Shown: positions 1-7,624, counted from the first letter of the stretch. The stretch is 64,000 nt of DNA from Oleiagrimonas sp963747595 (GCA_963747595.1 CAVVFO010000002.1:682001-746000); one strand, 5' to 3'. Translations and numbers: made by a program. The notes: a model not told the origin generated them from the sequence alone.

Positions 1-1307
1 TCTGGCACCCGCCGTGGCGTGCCGATGAGCTCGGGGCGCGGCGCGTCGTGCATGGACTCGGGGCAATCATCGCGCAGGAAGCGGCGGGGATGGCGCAATG
101 GGTGGCTGACGCATCGAGCAAGGCCGACCGCGAGGACCGCGAGAAAGCCATGAACATGCGGTTCAAGTGGGCAGGCACGAGTGAATCGGCGCAGACCCTC
201 GAGCAGAGCATGCGCATGGCGTCCACGTTGCTCAATTGCAAAGCTGTCGACCTTGACGCCAATCCGATGCTTCTAGGCACCCCGAGCGGAGTTCTGGACC
301 TGGGCTGCGGAAATTATCGCCCGCACGACCAGCGCGACCGGATCACAAAAACGACCGGCTGCGAATTCGACCGCGTGGCAAGCGCGGAGACGTGGAAGCG
401 GTTCGTCTCCGCAGCCATGGGAGGAGACCCGGACCTGATCGGATACGTACAACGGCTGTGCGGTTACATGCTGTCAGGGGCACGAGGTGAACACCTTCTG
501 CCGATTCTCTGGGGTAACGGCGCCAACGGGAAGTCCACGTTCCTTGGGGCAATGCAGTCCGTGTTGGGCGATTACGCGGGAACGGCTGCACCCGGGCTTC
601 TGATTCAACGTCATGGTACAGAGCATCCGACCGCGCTCGCTGATCTTCAGGGCAAACGCATGATGGTGGTGTCCGAAACTGGCGAGGCGGGACGGCTCAA
701 CGAGGAACAGGCCAAGCTGCTGACGGGTGGCGACACGATCACCGCACGACGCATGCGGATGGATTTTTTCCAGTTCGAGCCATCGCACCAGCTGATATTG
801 CAGACCAACCACAGGCCGCGTGTCGCAGGCACTGATCAAGGTCTATGGCGGCGGCTGCGCTTGATCCCGTTCGCCGTCACCGTGCCAAAGGACAAACGCG
901 ACCCGCATCTGCCTGAAAAGCTACGTGCAGAACTGCCCGGCATTTTGTCGTGGTGCCTGGACGGCTGGAAAAACTATCGTACCCATGGATTCAACTACCC
1001 CGAGGCTGTACGTGCAGCGACATCGGATTATCGAGAATCCAGCGACATCGTGGGCGAGTTTTTGTCCGAATGCTGTGACATGAACCCGAACTTCACGGAA
1101 TCAGCCGGCAACCTTTACCACGCGTATCAGGACTGGTGCGGGCAAGTTGGCGAGCGTTCGCGGTCACAGCGCGAGTTCGGCATGCGGCTGGGTGAACGTG
1201 GTTTCGTGCAGGCGAGAACAGGTTCATCACGACGATGGCGCGGCCTGGGACTACATGAGACAAGCCAGAGTGACGCTAATGACGCATATACCCTGATTTT
1301 AGGTTAA
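1..1307 (+). CDS. Phage/plasmid primase-helicase, P4/D5 family (5' end cut by window edge)
   Basis: The reading frame is open from the first bases, so the gene starts left of the window; a GTG at 48 is only the first internal start-like codon. Counted from 48, 419 residues remain. The Walker A loop GNGANGKST is at residues 156-164, preceded by a D5_N-like region, and an SF3-type ATPase core follows, with the segment SETGEAGRLNEEQ and then LTGGDTITAR. The C-terminal part resembles the DNA-binding end of phage/plasmid primases of the P4 alpha/D5 group. Such proteins drive replication of phages, phage satellites and integrative elements. It is the first gene of a rightward cluster of phage genes ending at tRNA-Ser. 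Whether an N-terminal primase domain exists lies outside the window. The family call is secure. Confidence 0.88.
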   Translation, partial: WHPPWRADELGARRVVHGLGAIIAQEAAGMAQWVADASSKADREDREKAMNMRFKWAGTSESAQTLEQSMRMASTLLNCKAVDLDANPMLLGTPSGVLDLGCGNYRPHDQRDRITKTTGCEFDRVASAETWKRFVSAAMGGDPDLIGYVQRLCGYMLSGARGEHLLPILWGNGANGKSTFLGAMQSVLGDYAGTAAPGLLIQRHGTEHPTALADLQGKRMMVVSETGEAGRLNEEQAKLLTGGDTITARRMRMDFFQFEPSHQLILQTNHRPRVAGTDQGLWRRLRLIPFAVTVPKDKRDPHLPEKLRAELPGILSWCLDGWKNYRTHGFNYPEAVRAATSDYRESSDIVGEFLSECCDMNPNFTESAGNLYHAYQDWCGQVGERSRSQREFGMRLGERGFVQARTGSSRRWRGLGLHETSQSDANDAYTLILG

Positions 1308-1446
1308 GCACTACGCGAGACAAAAAACATATAGGGAATAGGGAAAACAGCGATTATCCGTCACCTTCCGTCACAGACGCCGAAAAGTACCGCCAAGCCA
1401 GCGATGGCGAATGAATCACCGAACCATGAAACCGAGGAAACAACAC

Positions 1447-1668
1447 ATGAAAATTCACAGAAAACAGCAATGCGATGGCTGCGACAAGCGCTTTCGACAT
1501 CCGAGTCAGGCCGTCGCGCTGGGCATTGGGAAGCACGATGACGAGCTCGTCATTCAGATTTGTCCCGACTGCGCGTTACGACTTGGCGAAAATGACACCG
1601 ACTTGAGCGATCGAGTCGATAAAACGGCGCGCGAGCGTCGCAATCACCATGGGCGGCTGAAAGCATGA
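1447..1668 (+). CDS. Small Cys-rich phage-element protein, probably zinc-binding
   Basis: This 73-residue protein has a CDGC pair near residue 9 and a CPDC pair near residue 44, a layout typical of small zinc ribbons. I chose the ATG at 1447 because GAGGA lies at 1434-1438, eight bases upstream; an in-frame ATG at 1411 has no such site. The stop overlaps the start of the next gene (ATGA at 1665), which suggests translational coupling. The C-terminus is basic and Arg-rich. I do not recognise a specific family; its place between the primase and tail genes suggests an element-encoded accessory or regulatory protein. Confidence 0.6.
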   Translation: MKIHRKQQCDGCDKRFRHPSQAVALGIGKHDDELVIQICPDCALRLGENDTDLSDRVDKTARERRNHHGRLKA

Positions 1669-2357
1669 ACACAGATATCACCAATCCACCGCGACGCACG
1701 GTGCGCCTGTACGGCAAGCTGGGGACACAATTCGGGCGCGTGCACGAACTGTGCCTCGATTCCGGCACGCCGCGCGAGGCACTGGCCGCCCTCATGTCCC
1801 AACACAACGGATTGCAGGCGTTTCTGACGCAGGCCAAATCCAATGGCATGGGCTTCGCCGTATTCATCGGCAAACGGAATATCGGCGAAGACCGGCTGAA
1901 CTTCCCGGCCAATGACGATATCCGCATCGCTCCGGTGATCCTGGGCAGCAAGAACGATGGGGCGTTGTTTGAAATAGTCCTCGGAGTGGCCTTGGTCGCT
2001 GTTGGGTTCTCTGACGGGGGACTAACAGTTGCCCAGGGTGCTGCGCTTATCTCCGCGGGAACAGGACTTGCTGCCGGCGGCGTGGTGCAGCTCCTGACGC
2101 CCACACCGAAACTCAACAAGCCCGGAGAAAATCCGGCAAACACCCCCAGCTATCTGTTCAACGGCCCCATCAACACCGAGGCGCAGGGCCATCCGGTGCC
2201 GGTGTTCTATGGCGGCCCGATGAAGATCGGATCCGCAGTGATCAGCGCGGGTATCGATGACGCAGATACAGCGTATGCACCGCAACCGCCTGGGTACGGG
2301 AACATGGGCGGCGGCCATGTATTTGATGGAATCCTGAAGACATTTCCGGCGCAGTGA
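1665..2357 (+). CDS. Lambda tail assembly protein I-like
   Basis: The 230-residue protein begins with the conserved tail-I pattern RTVRLYGKLGTQFGR, continues through a ubiquitin-like N-terminal domain, and then has a Gly/Ala-rich hydrophobic stretch at about residues 98-145. The C-terminal part carries the family's PVPVFYGG and SAVISAGI segments. In lambda-like siphophages protein I acts in tail-tip assembly next to K and J. Here none of the usual neighbours (L, K, J) is present; the gene sits between small unknown genes and upstream of a capsid gene. It overlaps the previous gene by four bases. The family call is good; a functional role without the rest of the tail module is doubtful, so it may be a remnant or have been co-opted. 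Confidence 0.75.
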   Translation: MNTDITNPPRRTVRLYGKLGTQFGRVHELCLDSGTPREALAALMSQHNGLQAFLTQAKSNGMGFAVFIGKRNIGEDRLNFPANDDIRIAPVILGSKNDGALFEIVLGVALVAVGFSDGGLTVAQGAALISAGTGLAAGGVVQLLTPTPKLNKPGENPANTPSYLFNGPINTEAQGHPVPVFYGGPMKIGSAVISAGIDDADTAYAPQPPGYGNMGGGHVFDGILKTFPAQ

Positions 2358-2359
2358 CG

Positions 2360-2416
2360 ATGAAAATCGCGCTGACCAAACGCGCCGATTACCAACCCAA
2401 CGAGGTGAAAAAATGA
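2360..2416 (+). CDS. Possible 18-residue coupling peptide between phage genes
   Basis: An ATG three bases after the tail-I stop opens an 18-codon frame (MKIALTKRADYQPNEVKK) whose TGA overlaps the ATG of the next gene in the order ATGA. The region upstream of the next start (gaggtg) doubles as coding sequence of this peptide. The tight packing fits a translational-coupling leader or the stub of a decayed gene. No family is recognisable and it could be chance. Confidence 0.25.
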   Translation: MKIALTKRADYQPNEVKK

Positions 2417-2676
2417 ACGCAAAGACACAGGAACCCATCGAGCAATACGCCCTCGCGACACACAGCCTTGTTGCGACGTTCCTTCGCGATTTTGGGCAAG
2501 CCCATCCCGAAGCGATGCAAAAGATTGAAGCTGCCATGTCTGTCGGCGCGTCGTGGAAGGTAGAAACCAAACTTTTGTCTTGTGGCCTTCCCGAGGTGGC
2601 GATCACATTGGTAACCGCAGACGACACACATTTGCACCTAGCCGATTTGGCGTTCGAGCCACTGACGTTGAACTGA
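2413..2676 (+). CDS. Hypothetical small phage-element protein
   Basis: This is an 87-residue soluble protein with no signal peptide or membrane segment. A Shine-Dalgarno-like gaggtg precedes the ATG, and the start overlaps the stop of an 18-codon frame. The first half is helical in character and Ala/Glu-rich; the second half looks beta-rich (LPEVAITLVTADD). I recognise no family. Its position in the co-directional phage block, just before the capsid leader region, suggests an element-specific accessory protein. Confidence 0.5.
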   Translation: MNAKTQEPIEQYALATHSLVATFLRDFGQAHPEAMQKIEAAMSVGASWKVETKLLSCGLPEVAITLVTADDTHLHLADLAFEPLTLN

Positions 2677-2679
2677 ACG

Positions 2680-2688
2680 TGATATAAT
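2680..2688 (+). promoter_or_regulatory. Extended -10 promoter candidate upstream of the capsid gene
   Basis: The bases TGATATAAT form a perfect -10 hexamer with the extended TGn motif, immediately after the stop of the previous gene. No good -35 is seen at 17 bp (cactga), which is tolerable for an extended -10. A start near 2695 would give a leader of about 150 bases before the capsid ATG, containing a terminator-like hairpin. Confidence 0.45.
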
Positions 2689-2759
2689 CAGTCCATCGGA
2701 ACTCGGACGTGCCACGCACCCCGCGTCACCCGATCAAGTTTGCGGCAAGCCCACGGCGA

Positions 2760-2809
2760 AGCGCGCGACAGACTGGTTTTCAATCAAACCGGCCTGCGCG
2801 TGCTTTTTT
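2760..2809 (+). terminator. Terminator-like hairpin in the capsid leader
   Basis: An outer stem AGCGCGCG/CGCGTGCT (one G-T pair) encloses an inner GGTTT/AAACC stem and runs directly into a run of T residues. It lies between the candidate promoter at 2680 and the capsid start at 2845, so it would end a short leader RNA or act as an attenuator. The fold was judged by eye only. Confidence 0.45.
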
Positions 2810-2844
2810 GTATGCGCGGCCATTACAAACTTGAGGATAAAGAC

Positions 2845-4233
2845 ATGATGAAGTACAGATCAGCGGTCGCGCGCATTTTCCCTGAGGCCGCGAAAGCAGG
2901 ATTCGACCTAAAGGGCACAAATCCGGACGCAACGAAATCCGATCTATTGGCTGATCGCGCGAACCTGCGGCGACTCATCAACGCGGTGTCGGCGCAGGCG
3001 GAGGAAAAGCAAAAGGAAGGAACATACGACATGGAAGCCGATAAGCACGCGGCTGAAGTGGTCGAAGCAGCAGGGGTAATGATCAACCACATCGGAATCA
3101 AGCTGGACGATGAGGACGCAGGGGGCAATCACAGCGGCAGCAGCGGCGATGGTGTCTTGCGCGACATCACGGGCCAGCGCATTGGCGTCACCCTGGACGC
3201 GGCGACGATGCGCGAGGAGAGCAAGATTGCGGCGGCACTCGGACAGGGGCGCTACGTCACGCACGAATCCGGTTCATTCGCTGGCGATAACGAGAAAGGA
3301 AGCCTCACCCAATTTTTCAGGGGGGTTGCCGGCGGAAACACAACCCCTGGAATTCGCGCGGGTCTGCTTGAGGGCACCGATAGCGCAGGCGGCTATGCCG
3401 TCCCGAACTGGCTGCTTCCCGGCATCCTGAAGGCGTTGGTGCCGTCATCGTCGATGATCGCGGCGGGTGCGCGCATCGTGGTGCTGGATCAGCAGGGCGA
3501 CAGTTTCAGGATCGCGGGGATTGATACCGTGCCGTCTGCGGCATGGCGCTTGGAAGCCGGTCTGTTGACCGATTCCCCGCCGACATTCCGAGTGGTCTCC
3601 ATCGTACCGCGCAGTTTGTCATGCTTGTTCCGCGTGTCGCGCGAGATACTCATGGATGCCCCAGACATGGATCAGGCACTGAGCATTGCAATCAGTCAGG
3701 CATTCGGAAAGGAGCTTGACCGCGCTGGCCTGCTTGGCGGCGGCACCGCGCCGGAGATCCGCGGCATCCTCAACACGACCGGAGTCAACACGTACGACAT
3801 GGGCACGAACGGACTCGCGCTCACGGACTACTCGCCGATCATCAAGGCTTCCCGCGTCATCGCTGACGATAATGCGCCGCCGCCCACCGCCATCATCACC
3901 AGCAACCGCGAAGCCGAGACCGTCGACCTGTTCGCCGACACGCTTGGCCAGCCATTGCGCCGTCCGCCCGCATTGGACGAGATGAACTTTCTCGCTACAT
4001 CGCAGATCCCGTTGGACGACACACATGGCACGGCATCTGATGCGGCCAACATGTACCTGGGCGACTTCAGACTGGCAACGTTCTACATGCGTGAGCAGCT
4101 GAGCGTGCAAAGGCTGACGGAGCTGTACGCGAACAGCGGAGAAATCGGGTTCGCGTGTCATGCGCGTGTCGACCTGGCGTTGGCGTACCCGAAAGCATTC
4201 TGTGCCATCAAGGGCGTCATCCCGGCAGCGTAA
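2845..4233 (+). CDS. HK97-family major capsid protein
   Basis: The predicted protein has 462 residues. The start ATG ATG at 2845 follows a GAGGATAA ribosome site. Residues 1 to about 130 are charged and helical, like the delta (scaffold) domain of HK97-type capsid precursors. The capsid fold starts near residue 176 with the classic EGTDSAGGYAVP segment and ends with a P-domain-like CHARVDLALAYPKAFCAIKG. Family knowledge: such precursors assemble into procapsids and the delta domain is normally removed by a phage protease. No protease or portal gene is nearby, which is unusual for a complete phage. The gene has its own candidate promoter and a leader with a terminator-like hairpin. The family call is strong. 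Confidence 0.9.
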   Translation: MMKYRSAVARIFPEAAKAGFDLKGTNPDATKSDLLADRANLRRLINAVSAQAEEKQKEGTYDMEADKHAAEVVEAAGVMINHIGIKLDDEDAGGNHSGSSGDGVLRDITGQRIGVTLDAATMREESKIAAALGQGRYVTHESGSFAGDNEKGSLTQFFRGVAGGNTTPGIRAGLLEGTDSAGGYAVPNWLLPGILKALVPSSSMIAAGARIVVLDQQGDSFRIAGIDTVPSAAWRLEAGLLTDSPPTFRVVSIVPRSLSCLFRVSREILMDAPDMDQALSIAISQAFGKELDRAGLLGGGTAPEIRGILNTTGVNTYDMGTNGLALTDYSPIIKASRVIADDNAPPPTAIITSNREAETVDLFADTLGQPLRRPPALDEMNFLATSQIPLDDTHGTASDAANMYLGDFRLATFYMREQLSVQRLTELYANSGEIGFACHARVDLALAYPKAFCAIKGVIPAA

Positions 4234-4347
4234 TCACTCACTTGCTTGTTCGGAGTGATCGGGCCAGCCGGCGGTGCCCGCAACAACACCGGCAGCTGCG
4301 GCGCAATAGGGCTCCATGAACTCCGGTCCAGCGTGACGCAGCAGGCA

Positions 4348-4414
4348 GCCGGGCGGTGGCCTCTTGCCCATTGGCAAGTGTCACGCCGCCCGGCCCGCCA
4401 TATTCCCGGCGGGC
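4348..4414. other. Structured non-coding region between capsid and terminase genes
   Basis: The 282-base gap after the capsid gene holds a 9-bp stem GCCGGGCGG/CCGCCCGGC (4348-4356 with 4386-4394) enclosing a second stem TTGCC/GGCAA. A further hairpin GCCCGCC/GGCGGGC lies at 4393-4414 and shares bases with the first, so the two are mutually exclusive. A frame continues upstream from the terminase gene through this region, but its composition does not look protein-coding. It could be a regulatory RNA, a packaging site or a leader. Function is unknown. Confidence 0.4.
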
Positions 4415-4515
4415 ACCTGCGCGATTGGTGGGGGGTAGGTATGTCAAATCGCTATCGATTCTCATTACATGACCGACTGTCCAGCTTTTTTTTGCATCCC
4501 CAAAATGGTGACGCC

Positions 4516-4920
4516 ATGTCCAGACCACGTAAACCGACCGCAATGCACGCGCTTTCTGGCGCGATGGAAAAGAACCCGTCTCGTTTCAGGGATCGCGCTG
4601 CAGAACCAACGGACGACCGCCCCTTAGGCCCGCCCCCGGAGTTTCTGGAGGCTTCCCAGCGGGCAGCGTGGCTTGAGATTGAGCGACTGGCGCCCTGGCT
4701 GTGCCATGCCGACAGGCTCGCGGTAGAGATCGCCAGCGTTCTGATCGCGAAATTCCGGCTGGCGGGTGACATGACGCCGCCGGCGATCTTTTCGCGACTG
4801 GAGGCCGCCTTGGGCCAACTTGGCTTGACGCCAGCCAGCCGTAGCAAAGTCACGATGCGGCAATCCGGCAAGGACAACCCTTTCTCCCGGCACGGTGGCA
4901 AACCCGCAGCTGGGATCTAG
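4516..4920 (+). CDS. Probable phage terminase small subunit (P27-like)
   Basis: The 134-residue protein starts MSRPRKPTAMHALSGA, the opening typical of P27-type small terminases, and includes the helical segment FLEASQRAAWLEIERLAPWL followed by an ALGQLGLTPASRSKV end, also typical of that group. Family knowledge: the small subunit recognises packaging sites and recruits the large ATPase/nuclease. No large subunit follows; the element runs out into repeats and the tRNA-Ser gene. The frame is open further upstream to 4246, but the family start fits 4516. A capsid gene plus small terminase without the large subunit recalls phage satellites that redirect a helper's packaging machinery. Confidence 0.6.
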   Translation: MSRPRKPTAMHALSGAMEKNPSRFRDRAAEPTDDRPLGPPPEFLEASQRAAWLEIERLAPWLCHADRLAVEIASVLIAKFRLAGDMTPPAIFSRLEAALGQLGLTPASRSKVTMRQSGKDNPFSRHGGKPAAGI

Positions 4921-5013
4921 TCGCCGATGCAGCAATGTCCGGCTGAAGGTGCGTGTACGCGGAACTGATAGCCGCGCAGCGCGCAGCATCGGCGCATCGG
5001 CGCAAGGAAATAT

Positions 5014-5206
5014 GGTGGGCGCTGCATCCTGAAATTCAGGTGGGAAAACTTTTCCCACCTGAAATTGGATACAAAAATCCGCCCACTAATGAAGGTCGTG
5101 GTCGCGGGAGGCCGCAGGAATTCGCCCACTTTGCATCCTGAATCCAGCGGGAAAAGTTTTCCCACTGGACGAAATACAGACGAAAGTGGGCGGAATGCGC
5201 CCACTT
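5014..5206. repeat. Nested palindromic repeat cluster at the right end of the phage element
   Basis: Three palindromes lie in about 190 bases. The first (5035-5063) has 14-bp perfect arms around one base, centred on GGGAAAAcTTTTCCC. The second (5143-5169) is a variant with one mismatch and the same core. The third (5184-5206) is AAGTGGGCG/CGCCCACTT with a 5-base loop. The first is bracketed by GTGGGCG and CGCCCAC (5014-5086); the second is bracketed by the same words in reversed order. TGCATCCTGAA occurs at 5023 and 5132 at the same offset from each core. The layout resembles iterated protein-binding sites (replication iterons, recombinase arm sites or operators). No gene of normal length is seen between 4921 and 5440. 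Confidence 0.75.
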
Positions 5207-5440
5207 CTGGAGGCCGTGGCAATACATCCTTTGCATCTGATACCGCGTCTATCTGGCGAATCAAAGCGCCGGATTAACGAGCAGGCGGCGCGTGCGGACG
5301 CATTGGGCAATGACCCGCCAGCAAGCTGGCTGCGATATCTCACTGAAACTCGGCATTGAGGCAAGCGCTTGGCTCATTGTTGGGTCGATTGTTGGTACAG
5401 CTTTCATTCCACATATAAGTAACTGATTTATATACGGTAT

Positions 5441-5530
5441 TGGCGGAGAGAGTGGGATTCGAACCCACGGTGGGCGTAAACCCACGGCAGTTTTCAAGAC
5501 TGCTGCCTTAAACCACTCGGCCATCTCTCC
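5441..5530 (-). tRNA. tRNA-Ser (anticodon TGA), CCA encoded
   Basis: Read on the minus strand, the acceptor arm GGAGAGA pairs with TCTCTCC, followed by G and an encoded CCA. The anticodon stem GCAGT/ACTGC encloses the loop CTTGAAA with anticodon TGA. The long variable arm GTGGGTTTACGCCCAC is typical of tRNA-Ser, and the T-arm has GGTTCGAATCC. Its 3' end faces the phage-like element, the classic position of an integrase attachment site in a tRNA gene. It lies downstream of serS on the same strand. Confidence 0.96.
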
Positions 5531-5998
5531 TTCAACTTGTAGAAGGCGTGCTCCGCACGCCCCACGGCAGTTTGACTCGGGACATCCCGTCCCTCGCCCT
5601 TCGGGCCATCGGCTGCGCCGATGTTCGCTCCGGCGTCCTGCCTCCGCGAGCAAGACTGCTGCCTTAAACCACTCGGCCATCTCTCCTTCAACTTGTAGAA
5701 GGCGTGCTCCGCACGCCCCACGGCAGTTTGACTCGGGACATCCCGTCCCTCGCCCTTCGGGCCATCGGCTGCGCCGATGTTCGCTCCGGCGTCCTGCCTC
5801 CGCGAGCAAGACTGCTGCCTTAAACCACTCGGCCATCTCTCCTTCAACTTGTAGGAGGCGCGCTCCGCACGCCCCACGGCAGTTTGACTCGGGACGTCCC
5901 GTCCCTCGCCCTTCGGGCCATCGGCTGCGCCGATGTTCGCTCCGGCGTCCTGCCTCCGCGAGCAAGACCGGTGCCTTGAACCGCTCGGCCATCTCTCC
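5531..5998 (-). repeat. Three tandem 156-bp units, each with a 5' half of tRNA-Ser
   Basis: Unit ends fall at 5686, 5842 and 5998, giving an exact 156-bp period. On the minus strand each unit starts with 36 bases identical or nearly identical to the 5' half of the neighbouring tRNA-Ser, up to the anticodon loop (GCAGTCTTG). A 77-base GC-rich segment with several short hairpins follows, then 13 bases matching the tRNA from AAACTGCCGTGGG, a GGCGTGC/GCACGCC hairpin, and the next unit. The D-arm and anticodon-stem halves are present but the T-arm and acceptor 3' strand are missing, so these are not tRNA genes. The unit nearest serS is the most diverged. The long minus-strand open frame here is an artefact of the repeat. 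Confidence 0.88.
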
Positions 5999-6073
5999 GG
6001 TGCAACTGGTCGGATTGCTCCGCGGCGCTGGAGTATAACGCCTCAGCCGATCCGTGCACGAGCAGTCGCGGCC

Positions 6074-7351
6074 TCAGCTGATGGCATCGACGCCTTGCAT
6101 GTACGGGCGCAGCGCCTCGGGCACGGTGATGGAGCCGTCGGCGTTCTGGTTGTTTTCCATCACCGCGATCAGGCAGCGGCCGACGGCCAGACCGGAGCCG
6201 TTGAGGGTGTGGACCAGTTCCGGCTTGCCGGTGGCCGGGTTGCGCCAGCGGGCCTGCATGCGGCGGGCCTGGAAATCCTCGAAGTTGGAACAGCTGGAAA
6301 TTTCTCGGTAGGTCTGCTGGCTGGGCAGCCACGTTTCCAGGTCGTAGGTCTTGGCGGCGCCGAAGCCCATGTCGCCGGTGCACAACAGCATCCTGCGGTA
6401 CGGAAGATCCAGTTTCTGCAGCACGGCCTCGGCGTGGCCAACCATTTCTTCCAGTTGCGCATACGATTGATCGGGATGGGCCACCTGCACCATCTCGATC
6501 TTCTCGAACTGGTGCTGGCGGATCATGCCGCGCACGTCGCGCCCGTAGCTGCCGGCCTCGGCGCGGAAGCACAGGGTGTGCGCGGCCAGACGCAACGGCA
6601 GCGCGGAGTCGTCCTGGATGGTGTCGCGCACCAGGTTGGTCAGCGGCACCTCGCCGGTGGGGATCAGGTAGCGTCGGGAATCACCCACCTGTGTGGCAAA
6701 CAGGTCATCCTCGAATTTCGGCAGCTGGCCTGTGCCCTGCATGCTGTCGGTGTTGACCAGCACGGGGACGTTGCATTCCAGATAGCCGTGTTCGCCTACC
6801 TGCAGATCCAGCATGAACTGCGCCAGGGCGCGATGCAGGCGTGCCAACTGGCCACGCATGACGGTGAAGCGGGCGCCGGAGAGCTTGGCGCCATCATCGC
6901 CGTCCAGCCAGCCATGACGCTCGCCCAGCTCGACGTGATCCTTGACCTCGAAATCGAAGGTGCGCGGCTCGCGCCAGCGTGACTGCTGGACATTGTCGCT
7001 CTCGTTCTTGCCCACGGGCACCGATGCGTGCGGCAGGTTGGGAATGCCCAGCGTCAAATCGGCCAGCTGCGTACGGATGGCGGCCAGTTGCTGTTCGATG
7101 TCCTTGAGCCGACCGCCCAGGCCTTCGACTTCGGCCAGCAACGGCGCGATGTCCTCGCCGTTCGCCTTGGCCTTGCCGATGGCCTTGGAACGACTGTTGC
7201 GCTGGCTCTGCAGATCCTGGGTCTCGGTCTGCAGCCGCTTGCGCCCGGCTTCCAGTTTCTCCACGGCAGCGGTATCCAGCGTGTAGCCGCGCGTGGCCAG
7301 GCGTTCGGCGGTGTCGGCAAGATGCGCGCGCAGCAACGTCGGATCGAGCAT
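6074..7351 (-). CDS. serS: Seryl-tRNA synthetase
   Basis: This 425-residue protein charges tRNA-Ser (and tRNA-Sec where present) with serine in the cytoplasm. It begins MLDPTLLRAHLADTAERLA and has the N-terminal coiled-coil arm at about residues 30-100. Class II motifs follow: TGEVPLTN, the motif 2 loop FRAEAGSYGRDVRG, and motif 3 NGSGLAVGRCLIAVMENNQ near the end. I chose the ATG at 7351 because AAGGGA lies about nine bases upstream and the family starts there; an upstream in-frame ATG at 7384 is less likely. Downstream on the same strand lie the tRNA-Ser-half array and the tRNA-Ser gene, so enzyme and substrate genes are adjacent. Confidence 0.97.
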   Translation of the reverse strand: MLDPTLLRAHLADTAERLATRGYTLDTAAVEKLEAGRKRLQTETQDLQSQRNSRSKAIGKAKANGEDIAPLLAEVEGLGGRLKDIEQQLAAIRTQLADLTLGIPNLPHASVPVGKNESDNVQQSRWREPRTFDFEVKDHVELGERHGWLDGDDGAKLSGARFTVMRGQLARLHRALAQFMLDLQVGEHGYLECNVPVLVNTDSMQGTGQLPKFEDDLFATQVGDSRRYLIPTGEVPLTNLVRDTIQDDSALPLRLAAHTLCFRAEAGSYGRDVRGMIRQHQFEKIEMVQVAHPDQSYAQLEEMVGHAEAVLQKLDLPYRRMLLCTGDMGFGAAKTYDLETWLPSQQTYREISSCSNFEDFQARRMQARWRNPATGKPELVHTLNGSGLAVGRCLIAVMENNQNADGSITVPEALRPYMQGVDAIS

Positions 7352-7547
7352 GGGGGCATCCCTTTCAATGGTGTCAAACGACAATTATCGCGGCACGTGA
7401 GGAAATGGCGCAAATACCGATGGCGGGCGAACCGTGGCTTCGTCCGTCATCGGCATGTGCAAGCAACTCGGAGCACCACACGACAAGCTTTAGTTGAGCA
7501 GTTCGCAAACTTTCAGACTGCGTCGTTCCCGTGCCCGCTCACTTCAC

Positions 7548-7624
7548 CCGTTCGTGGTGAGGTATCGAACCATGAACGGCGGGGGAAATATGGGACTGCC
7601 CTTCGATACCTCAGGGCGAACGGG
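7548..7624. repeat. Dispersed palindromic repeat, two-unit copy (GAGGTATCGA family)
   Basis: The first unit (7548-7579) is a 32-base hairpin with CCGTTCGTGGT/ACCATGAACGG arms and loop GAGGTATCGA. After about 19 bases a second, half-length unit in opposite orientation reads CCTTCGATACCTCAGG and continues to CGAACGG. It is the same family as the copies at 13016, 24146 and 24277. It lies in the 349-base gap between serS and rarA, where I see no gene. Confidence 0.8.

Noticed and set aside
4246..4515. An N-terminal extension of the small terminase
   Set aside because: The extension lies over hairpin-rich DNA, begins with a non-ATG codon and does not resemble the family; the usual family start is at 4516.
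5261..5992. A 243-codon minus-strand frame with internal peptide repeats (MAEWFKAAVL)
   Set aside because: It is the translation of the tRNA-Ser gene and the 156-bp repeat units. Such peptides are common artefacts of tRNA-Ser; there is no ribosome site or protein-like composition.
5531..5998. Reading the 156-bp units as a CRISPR array
   Set aside because: Units are full-length tandem repeats without variable spacers, they contain tRNA sequence, and no cas genes are present.
5531..5998. A group I intron in the tRNA-Ser anticodon loop
   Set aside because: The break is at a plausible site, but the segment is only 77 bases, far below a group I core, and the tRNA T-arm and acceptor 3' strand are missing from each unit.
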